Source: Acidaminococcaceae bacterium
Lineage (GTDB): Bacteria; Bacillota; Negativicutes; Acidaminococcales; Acidaminococcaceae
Direction of reading: 5' to 3'
Length of the DNA: 33,712 bases
Assembly (NCBI GenBank): GCA_029004715.1
Contig: JAQVYX010000010.1
Span: forward strand, 1-33,712
Shown: positions 8,772 through 18,075 of the stretch, piece after piece
Position numbering within the stretch: position 1 is the stretch's first letter
How the letters are laid out: every line of letters begins with the position of its first letter
Notes under the pieces: model-generated
What the model was told of the DNA's origin: nothing
Databases searched by the model: none
The model's input: only the letters and a program-made list of their open reading frames with translations
Program-made: the position numbers and the translations under genes

Positions 8772-9983
8772 TTACTTCCGTAATATTGTTACATTTTCTT
8801 TGACAACATCTAGTATGGCTTCGGCTACTGCCGACTTAGCCATTTTTTCTAAACTCCGTACTTTGCCATCTGGGAAAAGAAACTTCACTACATTAGTATC
8901 CGCGTTAAACCCGGCACCTTGTAAAGTAACATCGTTGGCTACAATCATATCTAAATTTTTCTTTTGTATTTTTTCTTGTGCATTAGCCAAAAGGTTCTGC
9001 GTTTCTGCAGCAAAGCCCACAAGGAATTGTTTTTTCTTTCTGGAACCCAATATTTTTAAAATATCCGGATTTCTATCCAAAAGCAAACTTATACCCTCAT
9101 CATCATGTTTTTTTATTTTTTGAGTTGCAACAACATTGGACTTATAATCAGCTACCGCCGCCGCCTTGATAACTACATCTACTTCGTCATAATATTTAAG
9201 CACGGCATCTAACATTTCTTGAGTAGACTCTACACTAATAAACTCTACTCCCGCAGGAGGAGCTAAAAGTGAAGGTCCTGATATTAAAATAACTTTTGCA
9301 CCTCGATCAGACGCTGCCTTTGCAATCGCATAACCCATCTTGCCACTAGAACGATTACCGATGTACCGAACGGGATCAATTGGTTCACGAGTTCCTGCAG
9401 CCGTTACTAAAACTTTCAAAGCACGTAAATCTCCCTCTTGCATAGCCAGATATTGTTGAACAAATTCAACAATATCTGCTGGCTCAGGCAAACGCCCTAT
9501 GCCCGTAGTTCCACAAGCTAAATGCCCTACAGCAGGAGGCATAATAGTCATTCCCCATTTTGCCAATTTATTTATATTTTCCTGCACCACGGTTTTATTA
9601 TACATTCCTGTGTTCATAGCGGGACAAACAATAATAGGTTTTTGACAAGCTAATATTGTTGTACTTAACAAATCATCCGCAATACCTGCTGCCATTTTGC
9701 CAATTATATTAGCAGTAGCCGGTGCTAAAAGCATCATATCTGCCCATTCAACTAGAGCAATGTGCTCCACGTTAAATTCTTGGTTTGCATACCACATATC
9801 AGTCGCCACGGCTTGACCGCTTATTTCTTTAAAGGTTAAAGGAGTAACAAATTTCGTTGCTGCCTCAGTCATTACAACACGCACCTGTGCTCCGGCTTTC
9901 TTCAGCTTGCTTACTAAATCTACTGCTTTATAAACTGCTATCCCACCGGTAACGCCCAGAACGATTTTCTTTCCCTTAAGCAC
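8772..9983 (-). CDS. coaBC: Bifunctional phosphopantothenoylcysteine decarboxylase/phosphopantothenate-cysteine ligase
   Basis: This protein carries out two consecutive steps of coenzyme A synthesis. The N-terminal CoaC flavoprotein domain (~1-185) opens with GKKIVLGVTGGIAVYKA and has the PAMNTGM motif with the substrate-binding N. The C-terminal CoaB domain (~190-403) contains TAAGTREPIDPVRYIGNRSS and VKAAAVADY-like sequence. At 403 residues it is normal. The start is a GTG at 9983 preceded by AGGAGG. The gene follows rpoZ by 12 bases and ends the yicC-remA-gmk-rpoZ-coaBC operon. The metK promoter begins almost at its stop, and no separate terminator was found. Confidence 0.96.
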   Translation of the reverse strand: MLKGKKIVLGVTGGIAVYKAVDLVSKLKKAGAQVRVVMTEAATKFVTPLTFKEISGQAVATDMWYANQEFNVEHIALVEWADMMLLAPATANIIGKMAAGIADDLLSTTILACQKPIIVCPAMNTGMYNKTVVQENINKLAKWGMTIMPPAVGHLACGTTGIGRLPEPADIVEFVQQYLAMQEGDLRALKVLVTAAGTREPIDPVRYIGNRSSGKMGYAIAKAASDRGAKVILISGPSLLAPPAGVEFISVESTQEMLDAVLKYYDEVDVVIKAAAVADYKSNVVATQKIKKHDDEGISLLLDRNPDILKILGSRKKKQFLVGFAAETQNLLANAQEKIQKKNLDMIVANDVTLQGAGFNADTNVVKFLFPDGKVRSLEKMAKSAVAEAILDVVKENVTILRK

Positions 9984-9995
9984 AATTAATACCTC

Positions 9996-10208
9996 CTATT
10001 TTATACCGTTTTTGGTTCTTTCATAGGTTATAAAATCTGCGCCTATCTCTTCCAAAGCAACCGTTACAGGTTTCTTGGATTTTGTTTCTACTAGAACCGG
10101 TGACTTGTCCACAAGTTCTCTCGCTCGCTTTGCTGCCAAAACCACTAAGGTATACTTACTATCCACTTTTGTAGCTAAATAATCAATTGAAGGCTTTACC
10201 ATTGACAT
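9996..10208 (-). CDS. rpoZ: DNA-directed RNA polymerase omega subunit
   Basis: Omega helps assemble and stabilise RNA polymerase. The protein is about 70 residues and starts MSMVKPSIDYLATKVDSKY, with the family motif VLAAKRARELV near 24-34. Its end, ALEEIGADFITYERTKNG, is typical of Firmicute omega. Three in-frame starts are possible. GTG at 10220 touches the ribosome binding site and is unlikely; ATG at 10208, 11 bases after GAGGAG, is preferred; ATG at 10202 is possible. It sits between gmk and coaBC, its classical place. Confidence 0.93.
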   Translation of the reverse strand: MSMVKPSIDYLATKVDSKYTLVVLAAKRARELVDKSPVLVETKSKKPVTVALEEIGADFITYERTKNGIK

Positions 10209-10223
10209 AGTTCTCAACACTCC

Positions 10224-10841
10224 TCATTTTTTGCACCTATTACAAATTTCATCAACAATATAGAATGTACGTCCTACTCGCAAATGCTCTACATCCATGA
10301 TATTACTTACTTTTAGCGTAGCTTTTTCAGCCTCGTCATTAATAACGATATAGTCATATTTTGAAGCATAAGCCAACTCCGAAGTCGCTGCTCTCAAACG
10401 TTTTTTAATAACGTCCTCTGCATCAGTCCCCCGCTTGTAAATGCGTTTTGATAATTCATCAAGAGAAGGTGGAACAATAAAAACAAACACACCATCCGGA
10501 AAATTTTTCTTGACTTGCAACGCGCCTTGAGTATCTATTTCTAAAACGACATCTTTACCTGCATTTAGCTGTTCTAACACATAAGAGCGCGGAGTACCGT
10601 AATAATTCCCATAAACATCTGCATATTCAAGGAATCCATTATTCTTAATCATATCTTCAAAATTTTCTCGATTAGTAAAAATGTAATTCACCCCACTTAC
10701 CTCACCTTTACGGGGCGTTCTAGTGGTACAAGAAACAGAATATGCCAAATCTTGTCTTTTTTCCAAGAGTCCTTGACAAATAGTTCCTTTACCTGCACCT
10801 GAAGGGCCGGATAAAACTAACAATAGGCCTTTTGGCTTCAT
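10224..10841 (-). CDS. gmk: Guanylate kinase
   Basis: Gmk phosphorylates GMP to GDP with ATP. At 205 residues it has normal length. It shows a P-loop GPSGAGKG at 12-19, the GMP-binding segment [17 protein letters not shown] at ~38-54, and [13 protein letters not shown] near 75-87. The ATG overlaps the remA stop by 4 bases (ATGA), so the two are translationally coupled. rpoZ follows 15 bases after the stop. The gene order is that of many Firmicutes. Confidence 0.97.
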   Translation of the reverse strand: MKPKGLLLVLSGPSGAGKGTICQGLLEKRQDLAYSVSCTTRTPRKGEVSGVNYIFTNRENFEDMIKNNGFLEYADVYGNYYGTPRSYVLEQLNAGKDVVLEIDTQGALQVKKNFPDGVFVFIVPPSLDELSKRIYKRGTDAEDVIKKRLRAATSELAYASKYDYIVINDEAEKATLKVSNIMDVEHLRVGRTFYIVDEICNRCKK

Positions 10842-11119
10842 TTACCGTCCTCCTTGGGGATTTCTTCCTCGATATCATCGTCTTGGTCTAAGCGGTTAGC
10901 TATTGTTTCCGGCTGAATTGCCGATAAAACAACATGGCCGCTATCCATAACTAAAACTGCACGAGTCCTTCTACCATAGGTTGCATCTATAACCATACCC
11001 TTATCTTTACCTTCTTGGATAATACGTTTAATAGGTGCCGATTCAGGTCCTATAATTGTTACAATACGATGTGCTGCTACTATGTTGCCAAAACCAATGT
11101 TTATTAGTTTTATTTCCAT
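10838..11119 (-). CDS. remA: RemA-like DUF370 protein
   Basis: The 93-residue protein starts [20 protein letters not shown] and contains [12 protein letters not shown] and [18 protein letters not shown], the DUF370 signature. In Bacillus subtilis RemA is a DNA-binding regulator of biofilm matrix genes, and relatives sit next to gmk as here. Whether this copy regulates a matrix is unknown. The start is placed at 11119, where GGGGTG lies ~6 bases upstream; a start at 11137 would overlap that site. The C-terminal tail ([15 protein letters not shown]) is acidic and probably disordered. Confidence 0.92.
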   Translation of the reverse strand: MEIKLINIGFGNIVAAHRIVTIIGPESAPIKRIIQEGKDKGMVIDATYGRRTRAVLVMDSGHVVLSAIQPETIANRLDQDDDIEEEIPKEDGK

Positions 11120-11136
11120 TATTACACCCCTTAGCA

Positions 11137-12039
11137 TTACTCAATATTTTGAATTTGTTCCCTAATCTTTTCAATTTCTCCCTTTATCTCTACAACTGTT
11201 TGCGTAATAGTAAAATCATTGGACTTGGAAGCAATAGTATTTGCCTCTCGGTTAAACTCCTGGATTAAAAAATCCATTTTTCGCCCTACCGGCTTATCAC
11301 TGGTAATCATAAGCATATATTGTTTAATATGACTTTGAAGTCTAACTATTTCCTCAGTAATATTAACACGATCAGCAAAAATAGCCACTTCTTGAAGCAA
11401 GCGTTCAGGTTCTATGGTTTGTTCCGCATAATTTTTAAAAAGTTCATTTACCCTTTCTGCCAATCGTCCTTGATATTCGCTTACTACTAAAGGTGCACGC
11501 CTTTCTACTATAGAAAGTTTTTCGGCAATTAAATTGGCCCTATTTGTTAAATCCTCTAAGATATTAGCGCCTTCTGCCTCTCGCATGCTGACCAAATTTT
11601 TCAAGGCAACATCAATAGCCGTTTCCATTTTAGGCCAAAGTTGCTCTACATCAAAATACCCTTCCTCTGCAGAAATAACATCAGGGCAACGCGATAAATA
11701 AAAAACTTCCTCTTGTTGATTTAGTTCAATATTTTCTAACCCTGCCGCTTGACCGACTTCCTTTAGAGCATTATGGTATGCTTTTGCCAGCGCCTTGTCA
11801 ACTTTAATAATGCAATTCTCGCCATTTATATAGTCAGATGTAATAAAGACATCAACACGTCCACGGCTAATTGTCTTTAAAATAACTTTGCGAATCCTAT
11901 CTTCCAATGCATTTAAAAATCGTGGCAATCTTATCGCTACTTCATTATAACGATGATTAACAGTTTTCATTTCTATAACAAAAGAAAATTGTTCATCTTT
12001 GTATTCTCCACGTCCAAAGCCTGTCATACTTTTTAGCAA
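11137..12039 (-). CDS. yicC: YicC-family endoribonuclease
   Basis: YicC-family proteins are metal-dependent endoribonucleases; Escherichia coli YicC acts on RNA and affects small-RNA stability. This 300-residue protein has the canonical N-terminus [13 protein letters not shown], a central coiled-coil-prone region, and the C-terminal DUF1732 part with [18 protein letters not shown] and [28 protein letters not shown]-like sequence. The start is a TTG at 12039; the family-specific MTGFGR follows directly, so any later start would break the domain. It begins 28 bases after the secreted-protein gene and is 17 bases from remA, so it is in one operon with both. Confidence 0.93.
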   Translation of the reverse strand: MLKSMTGFGRGEYKDEQFSFVIEMKTVNHRYNEVAIRLPRFLNALEDRIRKVILKTISRGRVDVFITSDYINGENCIIKVDKALAKAYHNALKEVGQAAGLENIELNQQEEVFYLSRCPDVISAEEGYFDVEQLWPKMETAIDVALKNLVSMREAEGANILEDLTNRANLIAEKLSIVERRAPLVVSEYQGRLAERVNELFKNYAEQTIEPERLLQEVAIFADRVNITEEIVRLQSHIKQYMLMITSDKPVGRKMDFLIQEFNREANTIASKSNDFTITQTVVEIKGEIEKIREQIQNIE

Positions 12040-12067
12040 AATAAAGCCCCCAGTCTCTTGATAAAGC

Positions 12068-12796
12068 CTAATTCATGTCCATTAGATTAATCTTAAACTC
12101 CCTATCTCCACTTGCTTGGTCCGAAATAGTAAACAGCATAGGCTTTGTGAGATCAATTTGCGTCAAATCAAAATAAATAAAGTATTGCATGTTCCAAACT
12201 TGTACAACAACCTCTTCAGCTCCTATACCTGCCGGATCCTTTGTGAGCAAGCTATTCGGCTTCTTTTTATTGTCTGCATTGGCATCTTGTTTTTTGGTAG
12301 GATTTTGAAACTTACCGGCAAACAGCAGCTTGTCGCGGCTTATTTTTAAGTTATGAGCTGATGCTGTATCTAACGTAATATTGTATGGCGATAAACTTTT
12401 CTTTCCTTGAAGAATATGCACGGTCAAACTCTTAGGTTCTACCTTAAAAGATGAATTTATTATCGCCCCTAGCGCTAGTATGCCGTCATATGCCTGTGCA
12501 AGGGCAAGACCGTCCTTAACATCTACCTTTTGCCCACTCTTTGCCCTATTTTGGGCATCTACTGCCGCAACAGCATAGGGAGTGTACACTATAACTCTTT
12601 CATCAATACCAAATCTATTGGTTTTCTTACTATCAGCAATTGTCCACTTACTTAATAGAACTCCTGCTGATAAGTTTTTTCTTGCGACTCCATATGTCTG
12701 TGCTTCCTGCACATTTTCTACATTAGCAGGAGTCATGGCCTGCACTATACCCGTAAAATAAAAAAGAACTGCCAAAAGTAAAACTATTTTACTCAT
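12068..12796 (-). CDS. Secreted protein of unknown function
   Basis: I do not recognise this family. The 242-residue product starts MSKIVLLLAVLFYFTGIVQA, a clear Sec signal peptide with likely cleavage after VQA at 19-20 and no lipobox. The mature part has no further membrane segment. It contains a lysine/asparagine-rich linker near 170-185 (TKKQDANADNKKKPNS) between two beta-rich regions. The start at 12796 is fixed by GGAGGT 7 bases upstream; an upstream in-frame extension to 12844 lacks this support. It is the first gene after a strong promoter and precedes yicC by 28 bases. This odd partnership may reflect promoter sharing rather than function. Confidence 0.8.
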   Translation of the reverse strand: MSKIVLLLAVLFYFTGIVQAMTPANVENVQEAQTYGVARKNLSAGVLLSKWTIADSKKTNRFGIDERVIVYTPYAVAAVDAQNRAKSGQKVDVKDGLALAQAYDGILALGAIINSSFKVEPKSLTVHILQGKKSLSPYNITLDTASAHNLKISRDKLLFAGKFQNPTKKQDANADNKKKPNSLLTKDPAGIGAEEVVVQVWNMQYFIYFDLTQIDLTKPMLFTISDQASGDREFKINLMDMN

Positions 12797-12832
12797 GGTG
12801 CACCTCCACCGCGCAAACTTTAAGAAAAGCCT

Positions 12833-12847
12833 GCAGTTTTTCACTGC
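12833..12847 (-). other. Small hairpin in the 5' leader of the secreted-protein gene
   Basis: GCAGT and ACTGC pair around a 5-base loop, ~37 bases before the start codon in the ~107-base leader. There is no T-tract. It may affect leader stability or may be chance. Confidence 0.35.
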
Positions 12848-12890
12848 ACTATTTGACCAAATCTCCGCAACAGACTATACTGAGAAGAGA

Positions 12891-12919
12891 TTACATCGCT
12901 CGTTCCTATATTATATAAT
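12891..12919 (+). promoter_or_regulatory. Candidate promoter of rqcH (plus strand)
   Basis: A perfect TATAAT (12914-12919) is preceded by a poor -35, TTACAT (12891-12896), with a 17-base spacer. The start codon of rqcH lies 58 bases downstream. The -10 shares bases with the minus-strand -10. Confidence 0.55.
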
Positions 12920-12938
12920 ATTCGGCAGTGCGGTGCAA
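12910..12938 (-). promoter_or_regulatory. Promoter of the secreted-protein/yicC operon (minus strand)
   Basis: TTGCAC (12933-12938) and TATAAT (12910-12915) have an exact 17-base spacer on the minus strand. This predicts a ~107-base leader before the secreted-protein gene. The -10 lies within the 10-base palindrome ATTATATAAT (12910-12919) shared with the opposite promoter. Confidence 0.8.
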
Positions 12939-12977
12939 ATAAATCTAAGCAATTTTGCGAAATTACGAGGAAATTAG

Positions 12978-14705
12978 ATGAATTTAGAAGGAATTACCCT
13001 AAACTTACTAACTAATGAGCTAAAAAAACAACTTGAAAACGGTAAAATATACAAAATATTTATGCCGGCAAAAAACTCATTGTTATTAATGATCAATAAA
13101 AATAATACTACGCTAAATCTTTCAGCTGACTTTAGTGGTGCCACCCCTTTACTCTACATAGCAGATACCGTGCCTGAGCGCCCTAATACACCACCGGCGT
13201 TTTGCATGCTTTTACGCAAGCACTTAGAAGAGGGTCGCATTGCCTCCTTTCATCAGCAAGATTTGGATCGCGTGCTTATTATGGATATTGATCTTATTGG
13301 CCCTGCCCGACAAATTATTACTAAACATTTGATTTTTGAATTAACAGGCAAAAACAGTAATATTATTTTTACAGATGAAAGACAAGGCATTATAGACTCC
13401 CTAAGGCATATTGGGAAAAGCCAAAGCAGTTTTCGACAAATACTGCCAAATCTCCCCTATGAATTTCCACCAAAACAAGAAGGGTTAAATTTTCTTACAG
13501 CTTCTGCTCGCAGTATTATTGATGCTTGCCAGCATATGCCTCAAGAGCCTGTGCTCAAAAATCTTATTGGTTTAACACTGGGGATAGGCAAAAATACTGC
13601 TCTGGAAGTTCTAAAGCGCAGCGGTCTAGCTGCAGATGCCAAAGGTTTTACTTTGTTAGAATACATAGCCTGCGAAAAAAACCTAAGTGCTTTGCAAAAA
13701 GAAATTAACAATTGTTTTTCAGCCGAGCATTATAACGTTTATGGTATCATCAGTAAAAAAAATAGAATGAAGATAGTCGTACCCTACAAACCTTTACTAG
13801 ACTCTGATGAAATTTTACAAGTATTTCCTAGTCTTTTAAACGCATTGAATTTTAGCGCAAAACTTATACCTATTCAAATTCCTGACAAAGAACTTTTGAG
13901 CAAAACCGTTAGTAACACATTAACTAAGGTTGCGAAAAAAATAAAACTTCTAGCTAAAGACTTAACAACGGCACAAAAAGCGAATGAACAAAAAATCATT
14001 GCCGATACAATTATGGCAAATATCTATAACTTACAAAAAGGCAGTAGCAGCTGTACATTAAACAACATTTATGATGGCGAACCTTTGGTAATATCTTTAT
14101 CACCAATTTTGAGTCCTATAGACAATGCACAAAGCTACTATAAAAAATATAACAAATTTAACCGCGCTGTAAACGAGATAAAGCAACAGCAAGAGGAAAC
14201 TCAAGCACTTTTAACCTACCTTGAATCCATTGATGCTTCTATTGAAACAGCTTCTACAAAAAATGAAATTTCAGAAATAAAACAAGAAATGGTTAGTGCT
14301 GGACTTTTACCCGATACCAGCAAAAAAAAGAAGTCTCCTACATTGGCAAAATCAACTCCTGCGAGTATTAAATTTTCAGAAGAAACTTTGGCGTATATTG
14401 GTAAAAACAATAGACAAAACGACTTTGTCACTTTTAAAATCGGCAAAAGCTCTGATTTGTGGTTTCATACTAAAAACATTCCAGGTTCACATGTTATATT
14501 AAAAACTACTTTGCCCGAACCTACACGAGAAGATATCCTTCATGCCGCTAGCTTAGCTGCATTTTATAGCAAAGGCAAAAATTCTGACTTAGTTCCAGTT
14601 GACTATACACAAAGACGCTTTGTCAAAAAACCTAATGGCGCCAAACCTGGATTTGTTATTTATACTGAGCAAAAAACTTTATATGTCAAACCAGAAAAGT
14701 ACTAA
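12978..14705 (+). CDS. rqcH: Rqc2/RqcH (NFACT family) ribosome quality control protein
   Basis: RqcH binds split 50S subunits that hold an obstructed nascent chain and recruits tRNA-Ala to add C-terminal alanine tails that mark the chain for degradation. At 575 residues it matches family size. The NFACT-N domain (1-~200) contains FCMLLRKHLEEGRI. Helix-hairpin-helix and coiled-coil parts fill ~210-440. The NFACT-R domain near the C-terminus has DLWFHTKNIPGSHVIL (~494-509) and SLAAFYSKGKNSDLVPVDYT. Older annotation calls such proteins fibronectin-binding (FbpA). The ATG follows GAGGAA. The gene is monocistronic on the plus strand. Confidence 0.94.
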   Translation: MNLEGITLNLLTNELKKQLENGKIYKIFMPAKNSLLLMINKNNTTLNLSADFSGATPLLYIADTVPERPNTPPAFCMLLRKHLEEGRIASFHQQDLDRVLIMDIDLIGPARQIITKHLIFELTGKNSNIIFTDERQGIIDSLRHIGKSQSSFRQILPNLPYEFPPKQEGLNFLTASARSIIDACQHMPQEPVLKNLIGLTLGIGKNTALEVLKRSGLAADAKGFTLLEYIACEKNLSALQKEINNCFSAEHYNVYGIISKKNRMKIVVPYKPLLDSDEILQVFPSLLNALNFSAKLIPIQIPDKELLSKTVSNTLTKVAKKIKLLAKDLTTAQKANEQKIIADTIMANIYNLQKGSSSCTLNNIYDGEPLVISLSPILSPIDNAQSYYKKYNKFNRAVNEIKQQQEETQALLTYLESIDASIETASTKNEISEIKQEMVSAGLLPDTSKKKKSPTLAKSTPASIKFSEETLAYIGKNNRQNDFVTFKIGKSSDLWFHTKNIPGSHVILKTTLPEPTREDILHAASLAAFYSKGKNSDLVPVDYTQRRFVKKPNGAKPGFVIYTEQKTLYVKPEKY

Positions 14706-14776
14706 AATTTCTTAGCACAATTATCACGTTTAGTTACATATATAGTACGCATATATACAATTTAAGAAAATTTGGT

Positions 14777-14805
14777 TTGACTAAATCAATAAAACGTATT
14801 AAAAT
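14777..14805 (+). promoter_or_regulatory. Promoter of ilvD
   Basis: TTGACT (14777-14782) and TAAAAT (14800-14805) are separated by exactly 17 bases, 49 bases before the ilvD start. The 149-base gap after rqcH has no recognisable T-box or leader terminator. Confidence 0.82.
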
Positions 14806-14854
14806 TTCTCGTAACAAATATAAGTTTACATGATTTAAGAAAAGAGGGAAAAAT

Positions 14855-16522
14855 ATGCGCAGTGATACAGTAAAAAAAGGTTCGACACGTGCTGCTCACA
14901 GATCTTTATTCTATGCTATGGGTTACACTGAAGATGAAATGAAACGACCACTAATTGGAATTTGTAATGCACAAAATGAAATCATTCCAGGTCACATGCA
15001 CCTAGATGAAATTGCCAAAGCTGTTAAATACGGTGTTTTAGAAAACGGTGGAACTCCCCTTGAATTTCCGGCCATTGGTATTTGTGATGGCATCGCTATG
15101 GGACACGACGGAATGAAGTACCCATTAGCAAGTCGTGAATTAGTTGCCGATAGTATTGAAGCTGTTGCCAACGGCCATGCCTTTGATGCTTTAGTTTTAA
15201 TCCCTAACTGTGATAAAATTGTTCCGGGTATGCTTATGGCAGCGGCACGTCTAAACATTCCCACCATCGTAATCAGTGGAGGTCCTATGCTTCCTGGCCG
15301 TCGTAACGGCGTAGACATAAGCGTCAGTACTGTATTTGAGGCTGCGGGCCGCTTTGAAGCCGGCAAAATAAACAAAACAGAATTAAGTGAAATTGAGCAT
15401 TGTGCCTGCCCAGGTTGTGGGTCTTGCTCCGGCCTTTTTACCGCTAATACTATGAACTGCCTAACTGAAGTGTTGGGAATGGGACTACCTGGAAATGGTA
15501 CTATCCCCGCTGTTTACCAAGGGGCACGCATTTCTTTAGCTAAAGAAGCCGGAAAACGCATTATGGATTTGCTTGCTAAAAATATTTGCCCACGCGATAT
15601 TATGACCGCCAAAGCCTTCAAAAATGCCATTACTGTTGATATGGCTATCGGTGGTTCTACTAATACTGCTTTACACTTACCTGCCATTGCTCATGAAGCG
15701 GGCATAGATTTAACATTAGATTATTTTGATACCATCAGCAAAAAAACCCCGTACTTAACAAAACTAAGCCCCGGTGGCTCTTTTCACATTGTTGACATTA
15801 ATGAGGCCGGCGGTATTCGTGCCATTATGGCCGAATTAGATAAAGCTAATCTTATTGAGAAGAGTTGTAAAACAGTTACCGGTAAGACTGTTGGTCAAAA
15901 TATCAAGGGTGCCGTAATCTTACGCCCGGAAGTTATACATACTGTTGTTGATCCTATTTCTAAAACAGGTGGCTTAGCCGTGCTTAAAGGAAACTTAGCC
16001 CCCTTGTGCAGTATAGTTAAAGAAAGTGCCGTTGCTCCCGAAATGTTAAAACATACCGGACCAGCTAAAGTTTATGATTCGGAAGATGCCGCCATTAAAG
16101 CCATCATCGGCAAAAAAATTCAAAAAGGTGATGTCGTTGTAATCCGCTACGAAGGACCTAAAGGTGGTCCTGGTATGCGCGAAATGCTTAATCCTACCTC
16201 CGTTATTGCCGGTATGGGCTTAGACAAAGATGTGGCATTATTAACTGACGGTCGTTTCTCCGGTGCCACGCGCGGTGCTTGTATCGGTCATATTTCACCC
16301 GAGGCTCGTGAAGGCGGTCCTATTGCACTTATTGAAACAGGCGATATCGTTGAAATTGACATACCCAACCGTAAGCTGAATGTTAAGCTCAGTACTAAGG
16401 AACTAGAAACACGTAGAAAAAACTGGAAATGTCCACCACCAAAGGTTACTTCAGGTTACCTAGCCCGCTATGCATATTTGGTTTCTTCTGCTGCTCAAGG
16501 TGCTGTTTTAAAATTCAATTAA
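14855..16522 (+). CDS. ilvD: Dihydroxy-acid dehydratase
   Basis: IlvD dehydrates dihydroxy acids to the 2-keto acid precursors of valine, leucine and isoleucine, using an Fe-S cluster and Mg2+. The 555 residues contain the conserved features: [19 protein letters not shown]-type active-site sequence near 73-91, C119 in LIPNCDK, the cluster segment [11 protein letters not shown] near 183-193, [11 protein letters not shown] near 462-472, and GHISPEA. The ATG has AGAGGG ahead of it. The gene stands alone with its own promoter and a terminator after it, unlike the common ilv/leu operons. Other pathway genes must lie elsewhere. The same fold also includes sugar-acid dehydratases, but the length and motifs favour IlvD. 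Confidence 0.94.
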   Translation: MRSDTVKKGSTRAAHRSLFYAMGYTEDEMKRPLIGICNAQNEIIPGHMHLDEIAKAVKYGVLENGGTPLEFPAIGICDGIAMGHDGMKYPLASRELVADSIEAVANGHAFDALVLIPNCDKIVPGMLMAAARLNIPTIVISGGPMLPGRRNGVDISVSTVFEAAGRFEAGKINKTELSEIEHCACPGCGSCSGLFTANTMNCLTEVLGMGLPGNGTIPAVYQGARISLAKEAGKRIMDLLAKNICPRDIMTAKAFKNAITVDMAIGGSTNTALHLPAIAHEAGIDLTLDYFDTISKKTPYLTKLSPGGSFHIVDINEAGGIRAIMAELDKANLIEKSCKTVTGKTVGQNIKGAVILRPEVIHTVVDPISKTGGLAVLKGNLAPLCSIVKESAVAPEMLKHTGPAKVYDSEDAAIKAIIGKKIQKGDVVVIRYEGPKGGPGMREMLNPTSVIAGMGLDKDVALLTDGRFSGATRGACIGHISPEAREGGPIALIETGDIVEIDIPNRKLNVKLSTKELETRRKNWKCPPPKVTSGYLARYAYLVSSAAQGAVLKFN

Positions 16523-16637
16523 CTTGTAAATAAAAATAACTGTCAAGCTTGGTTATCTATTATCTTCACCTTAAGTTAAATATATAAAATATAGTAAATT
16601 TCTGTTAAATGTTAAGTTAACTCCAATAAAAGTTAAA

Positions 16638-16674
16638 ATACCGATGGCGCAAAACGCGCCATCGGTATTTTTTC
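16638..16674. terminator. Bidirectional rho-independent terminator between ilvD and the enolase-superfamily gene
   Basis: Perfect 13-bp arms (16638-16650 and 16656-16668, core CGATGGCGC) surround a 5-base loop. TTTTTT follows on the plus strand and TTTTAACTTTT on the minus strand, so it can serve both convergent genes. Confidence 0.92.
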
Positions 16675-16733
16675 TGTAAAAGCATCTGTACTTTTTCCTC
16701 TAATAATACGAATAAAATCTAGACTCTTACTCT

Positions 16734-17948
16734 TTATTTCATATAGGGGAGACGTTTAGCAATAGTTTGAATATTGGCAGCAGCTAAGCATTCTTCGGAA
16801 GGCTCTTGACCAATACCGGGAATATCAGGTATTTTATATTTTCCTTTTACCGGTTGATAATCATACTTACAGGATGCACGATTAAGCGGGTCCAATGCCC
16901 TTTGGTGGTGCTCATGAATAAGAAAGTTAGGAATAGCTCCTTCTATTTGCAGCGCAGCCGCCTTAGATATAGGGCTGCCACAAACATGAATCTGCACATT
17001 AGAATCATAAGTCCAAGCCATATCGCAAATTTTCTTCGCTTCTGATAATCCTCCGCATAAGCACAAATCCGGCTGAACAACATCAATAAGTCGCTTTTCT
17101 AAAAATGGTCTATAACCTTGACGGGTGTAAATTCTTTCGCCTGTAGCAATGGGAATATTGGTCTTTTTCTTTATCTCCGTAAAGTTCTCCGTATTAAGTG
17201 GATGTGCCGGTTCTTCATAATAAAAAATGCGCAACGGTTCCAACACCTGTGCTATTTGTATAGCCGCCGTAGTATCTGTATTAGAATGCATTTCAATGAT
17301 AATATCCAGTTCTTCGCCGCCCGCTTTACGCATAGCGGCAACTCTATCATAGACCGTCTTAATTACATGATACTGCAATGGTCCTCTAATATGCCAACTA
17401 GCACTAGAAGTACTGGAGATAAGGATAGGATCCACTTTTATGCAATCATAACCCTCCTCTATGCATTTAAGTGTTACTTCCGCATATTCCTCTGGTTCAG
17501 TTAACATTTGTTTTGTAAGATTTGTGCCCCAGTTAAATTGCACCTGGCTAGCATAAACCCGAATATTGTCATTAGTCTTTCCACCTAACAATTGATATAC
17601 CGGTACACCGAATGCTTTGCCCTTTATATCAAATAACGCAATATCAATAGCACTCATAGCTGCGCAAACTACAGTACCACCCCCCATACCCCAAAAAGTC
17701 TTTCTAAAAATAGTTTCCCATATTTGTTCAATATTCATAGGATCCATACCAATAATTTGCTCCGCAAAATCTTGTATCATGCCCATGCCGGCGCGCCAGC
17801 CTTTCCCATATGCTAAACCTGCTTCACCCCAACCACAGATGCCCTCGTCCGTATTTATTCTTACTAGAACCGGACTCCATGCTCCTCTTGAGCTTGCACC
17901 TTTTCCACCACTTGGTAATTGTAAAGCATCAATACTTGTAATCTTCAT
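16734..17948 (-). CDS. Enolase-superfamily (mandelate racemase/muconate lactonizing type) sugar-acid dehydratase-like protein
   Basis: This 404-residue protein has the two-domain MR/MLE fold: an N-terminal capping domain (1-~125) and a barrel with the metal ligands E219, E245 and E271 in EMH, YYEEP and ATGERIYTR. It also has a K-x-D at 171-173 and a likely catalytic H321 in HVCGSPISKAAALQ. The ATGERIYTR...VQPDLCLCGG stretch resembles galactonate and mannonate dehydratases, which would make it an acid-sugar dehydratase. The first ligand is Glu rather than the usual Asp, with H221 two residues on. The substrate cannot be read from sequence. A LysR regulator lies 127 bases upstream in the same orientation, which suggests inducible catabolism. 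The start is ATG 17948 after AGGAGGAG. Confidence 0.83.
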   Translation of the reverse strand: MKITSIDALQLPSGGKGASSRGAWSPVLVRINTDEGICGWGEAGLAYGKGWRAGMGMIQDFAEQIIGMDPMNIEQIWETIFRKTFWGMGGGTVVCAAMSAIDIALFDIKGKAFGVPVYQLLGGKTNDNIRVYASQVQFNWGTNLTKQMLTEPEEYAEVTLKCIEEGYDCIKVDPILISSTSSASWHIRGPLQYHVIKTVYDRVAAMRKAGGEELDIIIEMHSNTDTTAAIQIAQVLEPLRIFYYEEPAHPLNTENFTEIKKKTNIPIATGERIYTRQGYRPFLEKRLIDVVQPDLCLCGGLSEAKKICDMAWTYDSNVQIHVCGSPISKAAALQIEGAIPNFLIHEHHQRALDPLNRASCKYDYQPVKGKYKIPDIPGIGQEPSEECLAAANIQTIAKRLPYMK

Positions 17949-17992
17949 AGTTATTCTCCTCCTGATTTTGGGTTTATCTTATTAAATTTACT

Positions 17993-18052
17993 AATTACTT
18001 ATAGCTATCTTGGAAGCCGTTATCTCCTAACCTTAGTATAAAAAATTACTTA
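17993..18052 (-). promoter_or_regulatory. Direct repeat AATTACTTA in the enolase-superfamily gene's upstream region
   Basis: Two identical 9-base copies of AATTACTTA lie at 17993-18001 and 18044-18052, 51 bases apart, between the LysR gene and its probable target. The spacing is about five helical turns, which fits paired regulator binding. No convincing -35/-10 pair was found here, so this is a candidate operator only. Confidence 0.35.
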
Positions 18053-18075
18053 CCTCAAAATATCTTTCCAACATA

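Noticed and set aside
12978-14705. Fibronectin-binding adhesin (FbpA)
   Set aside because: The NFACT domains with DLWFHTKNIPGSHV identify the ribosome quality control protein; there is no signal peptide.
14706-14854. T-box or attenuator leader upstream of ilvD
   Set aside because: The 149-base gap has a simple promoter but no specifier stem, T-box sequence or terminator.
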